This document shows positions 22,701 to 33,137 of a DNA stretch of 64,000 nucleotides, piece by piece. Every line of letters starts with the position of its first letter. Positions within the stretch are counted from its first letter, which is position 1. Both the position numbers and the translations under genes were made by a program. The notes below the pieces were generated by a model, which was not told where the DNA came from, did no database searches, and saw only the letters and a list, made by a program, of their open reading frames with translations. The DNA comes from Tethya wilhelma (lineage: Eukaryota > Porifera > Demospongiae > Tethyida > Tethyidae), in the NCBI GenBank assembly GCA_964030475.1, contig CAXIPT010000001.1:19555590-19619589 (forward strand), in the 5' to 3' direction.

Positions 22701-25700
22701 CTGTTATTAACTGTTGAGTTACTGGTTTATGAGAATACCTCCATTTACTTTTTGATTGGTAATACATTACCTTGTAATGTTTTATTCTTAAGTGGCCTTC
22801 AGTTGGTTTCACCCACTTTAATGTAATACTGTCATATGTTGTATTGCATTTGATTGGTTTACCTGGTAAAGACGTTGCCACAGTATCAATGGGATCACTA
22901 GTACTATTTTCTGTATCAATCTGCACTTTGGAGTCAGCCATGTTTCTTTTCAGAATAGGAAGAATCTCAAATATATAACTAGTATTGCATTTCAAGCCAT
23001 CTATGCATATCTCAGGCTTGAGAATTCCACGACCGCTTAGACGTTTGTTTTCTGTATCATCTTTACGTATAGCATTCATATCATGGTAGGTGATTTGGTA
23101 ATAATCAACATGTTCTGAATAAAAATCAGGGGAGGTCCATGAAAGAGTGATTGTGTCATGTGTTGCAGTTATAAGTGTTGCCTTACCAGGTTTACATGAT
23201 GGTAAGGTTTCAACTGGGTCACTCCTCACACTCTGTTCACCTTCACCTTTTTTACAATGAGGAACTACAACAAACTCGTACTGAGTCTTGCACTTGAGAT
23301 TGTACACTATACAATTGTTTTCAGTACCACTGACTTTGTATGACAAAATATTTTTGGTAAGTGATTTTTTCTCAACATATTTTATGACATAGTGATCAAT
23401 ATCCTCAATGTGATGTTCTGGATGAGTCCATCGCAATTCGATTCTCTTCCAAAAAATATTAACAGCTACAGGTTTACCAGGTGATGTGGTGGTTTTGGTC
23501 CGGACAGGTATACTTGAGTCACTAACTGCACCAAGCATTAGTTTTCCACTAGATGAATCCCTGATAAATGACTTGACTCTAAATAGGTACACTTTTCCAG
23601 GTATCAATTTATTCAGCTCACAGCTACATTGAGAACTTATGTCTCTAGACTTGCTTGATTCTGTCCAGCTTGATGTTGAGTCAGAGTAATATCGAAATTC
23701 AACTTCATATTTTTGTACCTCATGTCCTTTATGAATAGGCATTTCCCACACTAGCTTGATTTCCTCATATTTTATTGTTTTAGCTTGTGGTTTTCCAGGT
23801 TTGTAGTAAACAGGTAAGGTTTTGATTGGTTTGCTGAGTTTACTGTCAGCTCCATGTTTTATATGGCAATGAGGTTGGACTTTAAAGGTATACTCTGTTT
23901 CAGGATCTAGTTCTTTAACAATTGCTTTACAAGTGAGTTGTTCTGCTTCATTGTGAGTATACACAACTGATTTAGAAACTTTTCCTATTCCCGAACATAT
24001 ATAGATGGTGTAATGACTGATTTTATCACTTCCTAGTTCTGGTTTTGTCCATTCCAATTGAACAGTAGTCTGGGTTATTTCAAAAACATTTGGTATTCCA
24101 GGTGGAGAAGTTGCTTTAGTAAAAACAGGATTACTGACCTTACTCTCACTACCTTTACCAACACTGCAACGAGGAAGCACTTTGAATTCATACTTAGAGG
24201 CATAATCAATTTTTGTAACAATTGAGCTTTCTTTAGGTCCACTTGTCACTTTCATTTGCCATATAGTTTGTTCTACTTTCTTGTAATATACTTCATAGCT
24301 CTGAATATTTGTATCTGTGGCCATTTCTTCAGGTTTAATCCAGTGCAATTTAACACTTTCGTGGGTAACTTCAGATACAGTTGGTTTTCCTGGAGGAGAG
24401 GTTGCCAAGGTTTTGATCACACTCGTTTTGCTCTCCATGCCAACACCAGCTTCACCACACTCAGGAAGAACTTTTAATGTATATACTCTTCTCATATCGA
24501 GATTCTTCACTTCAGCGACAGAAATATTTGTTCTCAACTCTTTGGACATACCTACACATTCATATCGAACTATGTATACGTTTACATTCTTGCTTCCAAA
24601 CTCTGGTTTACTCCACTTTAAGGTGACACTGTTGTGAGTTATGGCAATAGCTGTTGGTTTTCCTGGTGATGATGATGGCTTGGTTTTTATAGGATCACTT
24701 ATTTCACTAGCATTACCAAGATTGTCCCCTGTGCCACAGATGGGTATGACTTGAAATGTGTACTGAGTATTTATACAAAGCTCCTCAATAAGTATACTCT
24801 CTTCACTATTACTGGTTAAATGCTCTTTATGTTCTTTGTCATGATCATTTCTTGGAGAGGAATATAATATCTTGTACTTCTTAATGTCTTGAGCAATAAG
24901 TTCTGGCTTAGTCCAGGATAACATTATACTATGATGGGTCACAACTGAGGCTATCGGTTTGCTAGGTGATGAAGTACATCTAGTACAAATAGGATCAGTG
25001 AGTTTGCTTACAGAAACAACACCACCATTCTCCAATTCATGCTGTATTTGAAATATATACCTAGTGTTAGGTTTCAATCCTGTTATAGTCCATTCTTGTT
25101 TAATGCACTTTGTCAGAAGTTTTCTTTTCCACTCTTTTTTATCTGTACAAGAATATCTTACAATAATCTTGTACGACTCATCACTAGGGTTAACGTTAGT
25201 ACACTGCAGAGTGATGCTATTATGTGTAATAGCAATGACTTTTGGCACATCTAATTGGCTAGAATGTGCTTTGGTCATAATGGGGTCACTGGTTCCACTT
25301 GCAGCACCAATACCACCGTTTTTTAATTCATGTTGTATTTGGAACACATACTTGGTACTTGGATCAAGGTTGGTCACAATAAACTCTCCCTTAGAGCTCT
25401 TTATCATTATTTGTTTCCATTTTTTGTTTAGTCGATCATCTACACAGCGATATCTTGCAATATATGACTCAACCTTATCACTATATCCAGGATTTATCCA
25501 ATGTAGAGTGATACTATCATGTGTAATAGTAGTGGCTTTGGGCTTTGCCAATTGGTCACCAGGACTTGCAGATTTTTCTTCAGTCATAATTAGGTCACTT
25601 GTTTCACTTTCAGTCCCTGGACTACTATCCTCTAATTCAGGTCGTACTAGGAATACATAGTTTGTACTTGGATTTAGTCCAGATATAGTATATTCTTCCA

Positions 25701-28026
25701 CAGGATTATCCAAGATTTCAAACTTCCATAATTTATTTGGGTCATCAATGCAGCAATATTTTAGTACATATGACTCAACCATCTCATACTTGTGTACTGG
25801 TTTGTCCCAGTGAACTGTGATGGAATCATGGGAGATAGCAGTGGGTGTAGGTTTACCAGGCTGACATAACAATGCATCTGGTGGAGATAACGGGAGTGGA
25901 TTGGTTTGAATGGGGTCACTGAGTTGGCTTTCTTTACCAACACCAGTATTTAGTTCAGGTCGTACCTTGAACTCGTATTTAGTTTTGGGTGAGAGATCAC
26001 TAATAACTATTGATTGCTTACTGCCATCAGAGGTTTTCTTTTTCCACTTGTTAGGTGGGTTGCTAACTGAACGGTAAAAAACATAATAAAAGTTAACAAT
26101 ATTGTTTCCACTTGGAGGCAAACACCATTGCAATGTAATGCTGTCGTGAGTCATAGATGTGGCTAACGGTTTTGAAACTGATAAAGATACTGCTTTTGTT
26201 GTAGCAAAAGTTCTATCTCCCTTCCTTCCTGCAATGCCTGCACTGCATTTAGATTGAACTGAAAACACATACATGGTTTCGGGAGTGAGTCCTGTTAGAG
26301 TCATAGTCAATTCTTGACTGCTTTTGGTTTTTTTTGCTCTAATAACTTCTGGATTATCTACTGTGTGGTAGGATACTTGATAGCACTCCACACTATGGCT
26401 ACCATATTCTGGTCTGGACCAATCTATGTAAACTGTGTCGTGAGTTACTTCTTTGACCGTTGGCTTACCTGGTGGTCCTGGTGGTTCCCATGGCTTATGT
26501 GTGGTACCTTCATAAAGAAGGATAGTACTGGGTTCATTAAGTAGATCAGAATACATATTGTTTGATGCCTGATTCACCATAACAAATTTAACAAAACTGA
26601 CAGTTTTTGAATTGTTTTCTGCAAAGACTCTAAAGCGGTCAATGTTAGATGTTAGCTTTTTCATAAGCTCTGTATTTCTGTACCATTCAGTTAATGGTGT
26701 ATGCAGAGTACCATGATGTTGTCGAACATTTCCAGTTTTTGAATAGGACTGCAAAAGATTAATGAATTCGTCATCATCTAAAGCAACATGGACTACAAGA
26801 CAAACTACATGGTCAGAGCTGAGGTCTTCCAACATCAATTGGAGTTCTTGAGATGAAATAAAATCAATATTATTCAATGGCCCAACCAATGTATCTGCTG
26901 CACTGATTTCTTCCTCAACTTTTTTCAACCAAGCAGAGAGATATTGAAATTTAAAAGAAGATGAAAAGTGTGTTGCAATAATCGCTTCGAATTCACTTTC
27001 GTCAACTTTGTGTTGGCGTATCTGTGGCACTAAGTTGGCAATCTTCTTTTGCAGATCATTTTTGTAGGTTTGAGTTATTTCTATAAACTTTGATATGCGG
27101 TTTTCAATGTTTTGAAATCTGGAAAAAGAATCACTATACTTTTTCATTAGGTCACCAGCAAGAATTTCAATATTGTATAATGATTCCAAAATTTCTTGAA
27201 GTTGATCAACAAGTTTAGTTTTCACTTGTTTCACTACAGAGATGCATTTGCTGTCTAGCTTTTTTAAAGGATACAGCCATACTTTTTGGGGAATTGGGCA
27301 AGGTTTCTCATCAGCAGACATACTTGGTAGCTTTCTAAACAATTCTGCTATTTCTTGGAAGGTAAAAGGACCTGCAGAACTATTTAAATCACTGTAAACT
27401 TGACAATCCATTATAGAAAACAGGCTATCAGACTGACTTACAGACTGACTAGCAGCAGTCTGCCGTGATTTTACTTTAGTGATCATATTCTTGTGAGCAT
27501 CTTCATATCTGTCATTTTCTCTTATTAGCATACGATCAAATACACAGTAAGCATCCAGCCCATAAAGAACTCCAGTTACTACATGAGTAGCATGCTCAAA
27601 GATTTGCTTTTCAATGTGTGCAAGCTTACTTAGAGGAAGCAGTATCTTGCCTGTGGTACTTGTATATTTGAGACAAACTCGAACTTGGCGCTTTGATTTG
27701 CAGCGATCATTCCAGTATTTGGATGACTTAGAGTTGTCATGAACCAACTTCGACAAAAGACTAAGCTTAAGGGGAGTGTTTAAATGTAAACTTTTAGCCT
27801 TTGTTTCAAGGCTGTCATCCTCTATGACTTCAGATCTGCAGCTTACCTGAGGTTGCTCTACAAGAATTTGTTTCATATCCTCATCTTTGCAGAGTGAAAT
27901 GTTAAGAAGGAGGTTATCATTAACACAATTGTAAAACATGCCTACACGAAATGGACGTCCTAAACAAGCCATTTCAATCTCATCTTCAACACAATCAGAG
28001 TCAAAACCTATAATAATAGTGTTCAT
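19741..28026 (-). CDS. Giant intronless SNTX-like / 17 x fibronectin-III / P-loop GTPase protein
   Basis: A single uninterrupted frame of 2761 residues starts at the ATG at 28026. The first 30 or so residues carry an LGRPF motif and the following region (to about 520) resembles the N-terminal part of stonustoxin-like (SNTX) proteins, a perforin-related family also found in non-venom animals. Seventeen fibronectin-III repeats of about 100 residues follow (about 518-2222), most beginning GKP-x-THDSITLxW. A P-loop G domain has GATGEGKST at about 2292 and DTPGYGD at about 2360, like AIG1/septin-type GTPases. After it, at about 2570-2620, is a cysteine/histidine cluster (CMKCKLTCHHPC ... CLVCKCSW) likely to bind zinc. 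No signal peptide is seen, so the protein is probably intracellular. A role in self-defence is inference from architecture. Inverted family-A elements flank it on both sides. Confidence 0.8.
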   Translation of the reverse strand: MNTIIIGFDSDCVEDEIEMACLGRPFRVGMFYNCVNDNLLLNISLCKDEDMKQILVEQPQVSCRSEVIEDDSLETKAKSLHLNTPLKLSLLSKLVHDNSKSSKYWNDRCKSKRQVRVCLKYTSTTGKILLPLSKLAHIEKQIFEHATHVVTGVLYGLDAYCVFDRMLIRENDRYEDAHKNMITKVKSRQTAASQSVSQSDSLFSIMDCQVYSDLNSSAGPFTFQEIAELFRKLPSMSADEKPCPIPQKVWLYPLKKLDSKCISVVKQVKTKLVDQLQEILESLYNIEILAGDLMKKYSDSFSRFQNIENRISKFIEITQTYKNDLQKKIANLVPQIRQHKVDESEFEAIIATHFSSSFKFQYLSAWLKKVEEEISAADTLVGPLNNIDFISSQELQLMLEDLSSDHVVCLVVHVALDDDEFINLLQSYSKTGNVRQHHGTLHTPLTEWYRNTELMKKLTSNIDRFRVFAENNSKTVSFVKFVMVNQASNNMYSDLLNEPSTILLYEGTTHKPWEPPGPPGKPTVKEVTHDTVYIDWSRPEYGSHSVECYQVSYHTVDNPEVIRAKKTKSSQELTMTLTGLTPETMYVFSVQSKCSAGIAGRKGDRTFATTKAVSLSVSKPLATSMTHDSITLQWCLPPSGNNIVNFYYVFYRSVSNPPNKWKKKTSDGSKQSIVISDLSPKTKYEFKVRPELNTGVGKESQLSDPIQTNPLPLSPPDALLCQPGKPTPTAISHDSITVHWDKPVHKYEMVESYVLKYCCIDDPNKLWKFEILDNPVEEYTISGLNPSTNYVFLVRPELEDSSPGTESETSDLIMTEEKSASPGDQLAKPKATTITHDSITLHWINPGYSDKVESYIARYRCVDDRLNKKWKQIMIKSSKGEFIVTNLDPSTKYVFQIQHELKNGGIGAASGTSDPIMTKAHSSQLDVPKVIAITHNSITLQCTNVNPSDESYKIIVRYSCTDKKEWKRKLLTKCIKQEWTITGLKPNTRYIFQIQHELENGGVVSVSKLTDPICTRCTSSPSKPIASVVTHHSIMLSWTKPELIAQDIKKYKILYSSPRNDHDKEHKEHLTSNSEESILIEELCINTQYTFQVIPICGTGDNLGNASEISDPIKTKPSSSPGKPTAIAITHNSVTLKWSKPEFGSKNVNVYIVRYECVGMSKELRTNISVAEVKNLDMRRVYTLKVLPECGEAGVGMESKTSVIKTLATSPPGKPTVSEVTHESVKLHWIKPEEMATDTNIQSYEVYYKKVEQTIWQMKVTSGPKESSIVTKIDYASKYEFKVLPRCSVGKGSESKVSNPVFTKATSPPGIPNVFEITQTTVQLEWTKPELGSDKISHYTIYICSGIGKVSKSVVYTHNEAEQLTCKAIVKELDPETEYTFKVQPHCHIKHGADSKLSKPIKTLPVYYKPGKPQAKTIKYEEIKLVWEMPIHKGHEVQKYEVEFRYYSDSTSSWTESSKSRDISSQCSCELNKLIPGKVYLFRVKSFIRDSSSGKLMLGAVSDSSIPVRTKTTTSPGKPVAVNIFWKRIELRWTHPEHHIEDIDHYVIKYVEKKSLTKNILSYKVSGTENNCIVYNLKCKTQYEFVVVPHCKKGEGEQSVRSDPVETLPSCKPGKATLITATHDTITLSWTSPDFYSEHVDYYQITYHDMNAIRKDDTENKRLSGRGILKPEICIDGLKCNTSYIFEILPILKRNMADSKVQIDTENSTSDPIDTVATSLPGKPIKCNTTYDSITLKWVKPTEGHLRIKHYKVMYYQSKSKWRYSHKPVTQQLITDTDKVVVTVKNLLFGTNYQFKVQAVCHSAREDKDTLGMESENSDPIQTNATSPPSRPVASQITHNSVTLFWNSPMFGSYEIDYYTICKSNDGKNWTYFMPTVKQKHKAPNHQVSQNVPNLKPGTFYFFRIKSVCTNNGIGSNSEASNPVVTKEIAPPGKPQEYRVTHDSIVIKWKRPDFGQERIEYYQILCAKLHSGKVTIWDSENIDEQDKKAEYINFCKKNLEEKTEYVFKVLPVCQDDPAKGTESEQSDPIITKATSPPGQPRATKVTHNSIHLEWKKPDIGVPKSYDIYWKVAIDQQNWEFVANTLQDCYTITDQKVHPETQYYFKIRPQCDHYSGTDSVRSELVTTNPVCKPTQLGYFKKTHDSVTLTWTPPKHGSHIIKHYVVSYKCKADSDFKTTLSNTDTLLIPRLKHSTWYTFKVQAELKYQDSKIGIVFSDEFYVQTASPPLAVNLYDKARSDPRWHVNNSSIPAVYKVPEVKYRVIDERGCKFAKCHFGSRSRQGSGKQEKVLMLVGATGEGKSTLIEFMVNYFLGVKWGNKFRFQMIEQDGTSQTQSQTKFITAYTLYPSKDSALDYILTIIDTPGYGDTRGIKSDYALTDQIEKFFSNSKGINYIDGIGFVLKSSSVRLNAMQKHVFDSILRIFGEDMKNNIFLMITFSDAQIPPVLEAVHTQEIPYVGHFKFNNSALYVYNENPNDMISLSFWKMGVSALQDFFAEFKQMDAIGLGKTQAVLEERKQLGILIEGLQRQITTSIDLIRQLQHDKEAIQRNEDSDEPFMYDVEVIRSVEETVKKRATVCMKCKLTCHHPCTITKSHKLYKCAAMSGNFLTRNERSHCLVCKCSWKEHSNKEFKYVMKTVKENRTLDELVKEYISTAGDQRLSANKKIKAMGVVEQRLKEVYDKVLHLIEQTQLSIDRIDDLALRKCDPDYNPQIEYLDLLISVEEESKRPGSEQHIASLKSLRDRARITLHAIRSHRDRQAKKT

Positions 28027-28148
28027 AAAAACACAAGACTCAGTGTGAATTCAAAGTTCTTGTACAATTAAACTGATAATTGTTATTATTTTGATTTACA
28101 CAATATCATAGGTATTACATAGTTATGACTTANAAAAGCCTAGACCGC

Positions 28149-28472
28149 GCTTCAGAAGAAAATATTCGTGGTTTTAATTTTCGTGACTGAAGTATCTCCA
28201 ACTTACAGCGCTTGAAGGTCTTGTGACAGTTTATCTGCTTTGGTATACATGTAGAATACTATTCTAGCTAGATTCTAGCTATTAAGACTGCAAACTTCTT
28301 GAAAAGACGGGCAAGAGACAGAGAACTGGAGTCTTTGACAGCGTGCGCACAGCGAGTATCGTGACCTTTGACCTCAGAAAAAATTTTCGTGGGAGGGAAA
28401 TTTTCGTGACTCAGGGGTTAGTCACGAAAATAACGAAAATTTGCACCCCACGGAAATTTCCCGCTATACGGT
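28149..28472. mobile_element. Small element of family B (ends tataccgtatagcgggaaatt type)
   Basis: The right end reads cggaaatttcccgctatacggt, the reverse complement of ends at 37911 and 38114. Internal aaaattttcgtg motifs recur. A single N at 28133 lies just outside the left side. No coding capacity is present. Confidence 0.55.
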
Positions 28473-28489
28473 ACTTACTTCCTTCTAAC

Positions 28490-29230
28490 TGACTTACTTG
28501 AAAACGATTTCCAGAGAACCAGAAAGTGTTGAGCCAACTTTGACGCCACAAAGTAAGTTCTTTTCTTGGGTAGTACGTTCCTTTATACTCGTTTTCATCG
28601 TAAATAGGCCTGAACAAAAACTAGAAAGCTTTGAAACTTAGTGTATAAATTCATGTGCTACAATGCAGCCATCTTTGTAGGTAGAGTTCAAAGGTCATTA
28701 TCCACGTGGCATTATTATGCGCATGCGCACTAGCCTCTAGCATAATGAAGTGCATGTAGCTGAGACTCAAGCTTTTTGTAGGGACTAACCAGTCTCTGAT
28801 AGTCTCCACACTGTAGTGTTGAAAAAAGTGAATGAACAAGTAGTAAAAATTTTGAAAAAATAAGTAGTGTAGGAATGGGCAGTGCGGTAAAAAGTATTGG
28901 AACAAGGTAGGGTCTCAGTTTCGGCACATGACTACTTCATTTTTATGCCCAACTCTTGGCCAGCAGGTTATATACTTGTCTATTATAGTTTACTCCATTG
29001 CTTAGCCAAATAATTATTATAATAGTGAACCAATGCAATAATTATGATAAGCTATATGGTACTATTATAGTGTAGAGATTATTGCAACACGACACTGAAA
29101 AATCCATATGAGGGTTAAAAAATAAAAATGAAGTAGTCATGTGCCGAAACTGAGACCCTACCTTGTTCCAATACTTTTTACCGCACTGCCCATTCCTACA
29201 CTACTTATTTTTTCAAAATTTTTACTACTT
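28490..29230 (-). mobile_element. Hairpin-bearing element, family A, copy A2 (inverted, tail truncated)
   Basis: The arms at 28835-28946 and 29121-29230 pair with each other, and the shared tail lies at 28490-28834 in reverse orientation relative to A1 (tgagccaactttgac, ttatgcgcatgcgcac). Relative to A1 the tail points at the SNTX-like gene from the other side. The outer end of the tail present in A1 and A3 is not present here. Confidence 0.8.
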
Positions 29231-29367
29231 TATAGTATGGCTTGCAGTATATTAGTTCACTATACAATTAACATCTCCACATTCGCTTGATTGAAATTTA
29301 CACATACGAAAATTTTGACTCAAAGAATTTAAACTTGGCTTCATTACACAGTATAATCAAAATTAAT

Positions 29368-29432
29368 ATATCCTTAGGGGCTGGGTCTCGTGGTCCTTCC
29401 CCCCCTGCTACTCGACCTCCCCCCACTTAAAA
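29368..29432 (-). pseudogene. Fragment related to the last LMBRD2 exon
   Basis: The stretch ggtctcgtggtcctt ... gctactcgacctcccccca matches the 3' end of the LMBRD2 final exon at 35210-35270 on the same strand. Only about 65 bases are shared. Confidence 0.55.
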
Positions 29433-30785
29433 AACATGGAAACATTGGATATACTATACTACTCTATGTATGACACATTTTGCTGTTGTACATTATAGTT
29501 GCATGACCCTTTAATAAGTGGCCTGGGGGGCACTCGATGCATGGTAAAGTGTCACACACTTAAGGGCATGCAACTATTTTGTTTGCCACAGAAAGTGTTG
29601 ATGCCTTTACAGTAGGGCCTGTGTCGGTGACAACCTCAGACACATTACCAGATACAGTATCAACATCCATGACCCCCTGTGACCCCTATATAGCTACTCT
29701 ATTATCATTCACTCATCCAGTAGCCAGCAAGTTGCAACTACTCACATGCTAAAGTCACACTGTAAACACTGTAGCTAATAGTCCAGTAGTATCACTTTTG
29801 TTTTAACCCGGTATATTATTATAATATTTTATTGTATAAAATAGTAATTCTCAATGATATTATGTAATAATTAGATCACGGGCAAGAGGGATCTATGGCG
29901 CTTGAGAGCGCTTGTGCCTGATGGCTAAGAGCCCGAGTGTGCATGATCTAGGTAGTTTAGATTCCTCGAGCAATGTTTACTGGTTTACATGGTTACCTAC
30001 AGGTGTTGGTTACCTGTTTTCTATAAAAGGGTACTCATAGTTACAGTGCATTCAGTACAAAAATCAGAAAAATCGTTCATTTGGCTGCTCAGTGGTTGTT
30101 TCTCTCTTCAAACCTTCTCATTTTCAGGCCATGACTGACCATGGCCATGGTGCCATGTTTGAACTTTTGCAACTGGAAATGGTCATTTACTGATAGCTGG
30201 ACATACTGCATGGACTTGCTGAATCAGCAGCAAATTTTGACGAGCCATACTAGTGAAGTGAAGCTAGCTAAAGCACTAGCGAGAGCAGCAGTACTTTTTT
30301 TTGACACAAACTGAAGTTTAAAATAGTCGCTGGAACTCAGAGAGAGTTGTTTTTCTGCCAAAATATATACTTGGCAAGTAGAAACCTGCCTCATTTGCAT
30401 ATTAGATCAATTAGTGCATACCCTTCAGCAATGTATAATGCACAGGTTGTTGCTATGTGATTTACAAGCCATAATACACTGACCACAGAACTGAAAACAG
30501 ATCAGTATACTTTGTTTAGTCTTGTTTGGTCAAGTAAATGTTGTTCTTTTTTAAATGTTGGTGTGACTGTTCTTATTTATGCAATCTAGGTACTCTCACC
30601 AAATTATCGAACACAACAATCTACTAGCCAACAAAAGTAATTATCTAAAGCAAACAGGACTTTAAATAAAGCGTAAAGAATCATGATAATATCACATTAA
30701 GCACTTTCAGTTTCAATATCAGCAAATTTTTCAACCCTTCATGATTTACTACTTGCTAAATCTAAAATCTCCCTCACTTAAAATA
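29433..30785. other. Intergenic region, no gene recognised
   Basis: AT-rich sequence without a supported exon, RNA gene or repeat-family member. Short chance frames only. Confidence 0.5.
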
Positions 30786-30801
30786 ATATCATCTTAACCA
30801 A

Positions 30802-31025
30802 TACAGTGGAACCTCTCATAACGGCCCCTCCCACAAGCGGCCAACCTCCGTGTAACGACCGCAGGCTGTGGCACCGATTGAAAATGCCATACATCTAGTA
30901 CTTAAGCAACCTCCCACGAGCGGCCGCTTCTTGATTCCGACCAGCGGCCAAACTGCATGCTCCCAACAGATTGATTCTTTGCAAAACTGTCTCTCAAAAC
31001 GGCCAAGCAGGAAACCACGCCTATT
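30802..31025. mobile_element. Pogo/Tigger-like DNA transposon remnant
   Basis: The start cagtggaacctctcataac is typical of terminal inverted repeats of Tigger/pogo elements, and the following repeats of cggcc ... ccacgagcggcc are typical of subterminal parts of such elements. No matching opposite end or transposase frame was found, so this is a fragment. Confidence 0.5.
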
Positions 31026-31418
31026 TAAAATTTCTATCTTATCGTATAAATAGAAAAGTAAAATTGAACTTTTGCACTCTTGTGCTGTAAGATCAGTCTT
31101 TCGTTTTGAGTTAGGCTACTAGTTGCTGCAACTTGTCTACTTAGGGTTTATGGCTGTCGAGAGAGTACATCCAAGGTAGTTCCAGTGTACTACCACCTCT
31201 TCTGCTCACTTTTGGACCACTGAACCACCCTGGAAGCATAGATTCTATGCTGGAAGTTTCAACGGTCACAACTGTTAATACTCAAACCATGACATGACCC
31301 TTTATTAAAAGGAGCTATTAAAGCACATCAATGAGTTATTAAGTTTGGAAAGGGTATATACCCCAGAATAACTTCTTTCCGAAAAATGAAGCAGCCATTG
31401 CCTAAAGCGTCTATGAGG

Positions 31419-32370
31419 GCAGTGCAGTAAAAAGTATTGGAACAAGGAATGTCTCCATTTCGGCACATGACTACTTCATTTTTATCCCTTATATGGATCC
31501 TCAGTGCTGTAAACTTTGATGCCATGATCTCGGTGTACAATAGTACCGTAGCTTATTGTTGCATTGGTTCAAATTTCTACTAATCAGTTGACTAAGCAGT
31601 GGAGTAATATAAGCTTTATAACAGACAGATAACTTAAACTCGACTGTCGAGCAAGAGTTGGGTATAAAAATGAAGTAGTCATGTGCCGAAATGGAGACAT
31701 TCCTTGTTCCAATACTTTTTACTGCACTGCCCATTCCTACACTACTTATTTTTTTGAAATTTTTACTACTTGTTCATTCACTTTTTTCAACACTACAGTG
31801 TGGAGACTATCAGAGATTGGTTAGTCCCTACAAAAAGCTTGGGCAGCTGATGAGCTAATGCGCATGCGTATAATAATGCCACGTGGATAAAATTAATAAT
31901 GACCTTTGAACTCTACTTACAAAGATGGCTACATTGAAGTACAAGAATTTATACACTAAGTTTCAAAGCTCTCTAGTTTTTGTTTAAGCCTATTTATGAT
32001 GAAAACGAGTATCAAGGAATGTAGTACCTATGAAAAGAAGTTACTTTGTGCTGTCAAAGTTGGCTCAACACATTCTGGTTCTCTGGAAATGCTTTTCAAG
32101 TAAGTCAGTTAGGAAGGAAGTACGTACGTAAGTAAGAACAAAAATGGCACTATTGTGGCTTCCCAGTAGCGCTTTCTACGAGTGCTACTGAAGGTTTCTG
32201 TGAGTTTTAGGCCTTGCATACAATTGGTAACCTGTCAGAGGGAGCCTTTGAGCAAGTTTGAAGACTCTACTTTGTTTTGCTAGATTTTTATGATCATAAA
32301 CATTTTGTATTGTGTCTATGGGACAGGCGGCCCATTCCTACTATACGTACTACCGTACGTATGATAACAG
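31419..32370 (+). mobile_element. Hairpin-bearing element, family A, copy A3
   Basis: The arms at 31419-31484 (its outer part missing) and 31668-31775 pair with each other. The tail at 31776-32370 matches A1 through tggctcaacacattctgg, gtgtctatgggacag and tacgtactaccgtacgtatg. It has the same orientation as A1. Confidence 0.8.
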
Positions 32371-32783
32371 CTGACCACGAAGCTACTATTGCGCGAGTAA
32401 TAATAACTGCGCAATATACGGCGCTAGTACACGAGCGTTCCCATTTTAATTTCTGGCTCAGGAATATACAAAAAACGTCACGATTTCATTTTTTAGTAAC
32501 ATCCGGTCGACTATAATATAAAAGTGAGACAGTTCACACTTTCGAATTCTCAAATTCTATGAATAGTAGGATTATGCTCAAAATTATGCCAGTAAAAATA
32601 TAGGCCTTATTATTGATTTATTACGTGACTATATTTACCTTTTTTTTTTTAATAGTACGCAGCAGCTGAAAGCGTGAAGCTGCATGGTCAACGTGCAACG
32701 TATAGATTGCGCTGCGTAGCACCACAATCATACTACTACTCTATATAAGCCCGTCTAGTCTTGCACCACTGCTAAATTTATAG
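32371..32783. other. Intergenic region downstream of the CARD gene
   Basis: No exon recognised. If the CARD gene has further exons they should lie here or further left on the minus strand, but none is convincing. Confidence 0.4.
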
Positions 32784-33137
32784 CTAGAATTTACCTCCTC
32801 CAATTGTGTCCAACTGTCTCGTCCGAACTTCTTGGACAATTTTTTTGAAGCAAGCTTCCTTATCCAAAAGGTCAAGTAAGTCATCAAGTTTTGCTGGCTT
32901 CTCCTGAATGTGACGTAAGATTAGGATAACTAACTCTTCCGCTTTCGAGCTGGAGAGTTGTGTGGAAGTAGCAGCTAATTTAGTCACTGCATCGTGTGAT
33001 TCTTTCGAAATGATGTTTCTCTGCAGTAATTTGCTGCAAATGGAGTTGAACTGGCCGGTTTTCGAAAATTCACTAATCAATTTTGCTTTGTGTTCCGTCA
33101 GGAGTCTGACTCGTGGTTCAGATGGCAAAGATGCCAT
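32784..33137 (-). CDS. Small CARD-domain protein
   Basis: The frame from the ATG at 33137 encodes 117 residues. Residues 10-100 show the pattern of a caspase-recruitment domain: LLTEHKAKLISEF, then ICSKLLQRNIISKES, then EELVILILRHIQEKPAKLDDLLDLL and FKKIVQEVR, spaced as the six helices of the fold. CARD proteins are adaptors in apoptosis and innate-immune signalling and pair with other CARDs. The stop is reached at 32784, but gtaaattc just before it could be a splice donor, so this may be the first exon of a longer gene. No partner domain is visible. The 5' flank (33140-33300) is relatively GC-rich and promoter-like. Confidence 0.65.
   Translation of the reverse strand: MASLPSEPRVRLLTEHKAKLISEFSKTGQFNSICSKLLQRNIISKESHDAVTKLAATSTQLSSSKAEELVILILRHIQEKPAKLDDLLDLLDKEACFKKIVQEVRTRQLDTIGGGKF

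Noticed and set aside
30868..31053. Short frame in the cagtggaacctct region
   Set aside because: It lies within non-coding subterminal repeats of a pogo/Tigger-like remnant and has no transposase similarity.
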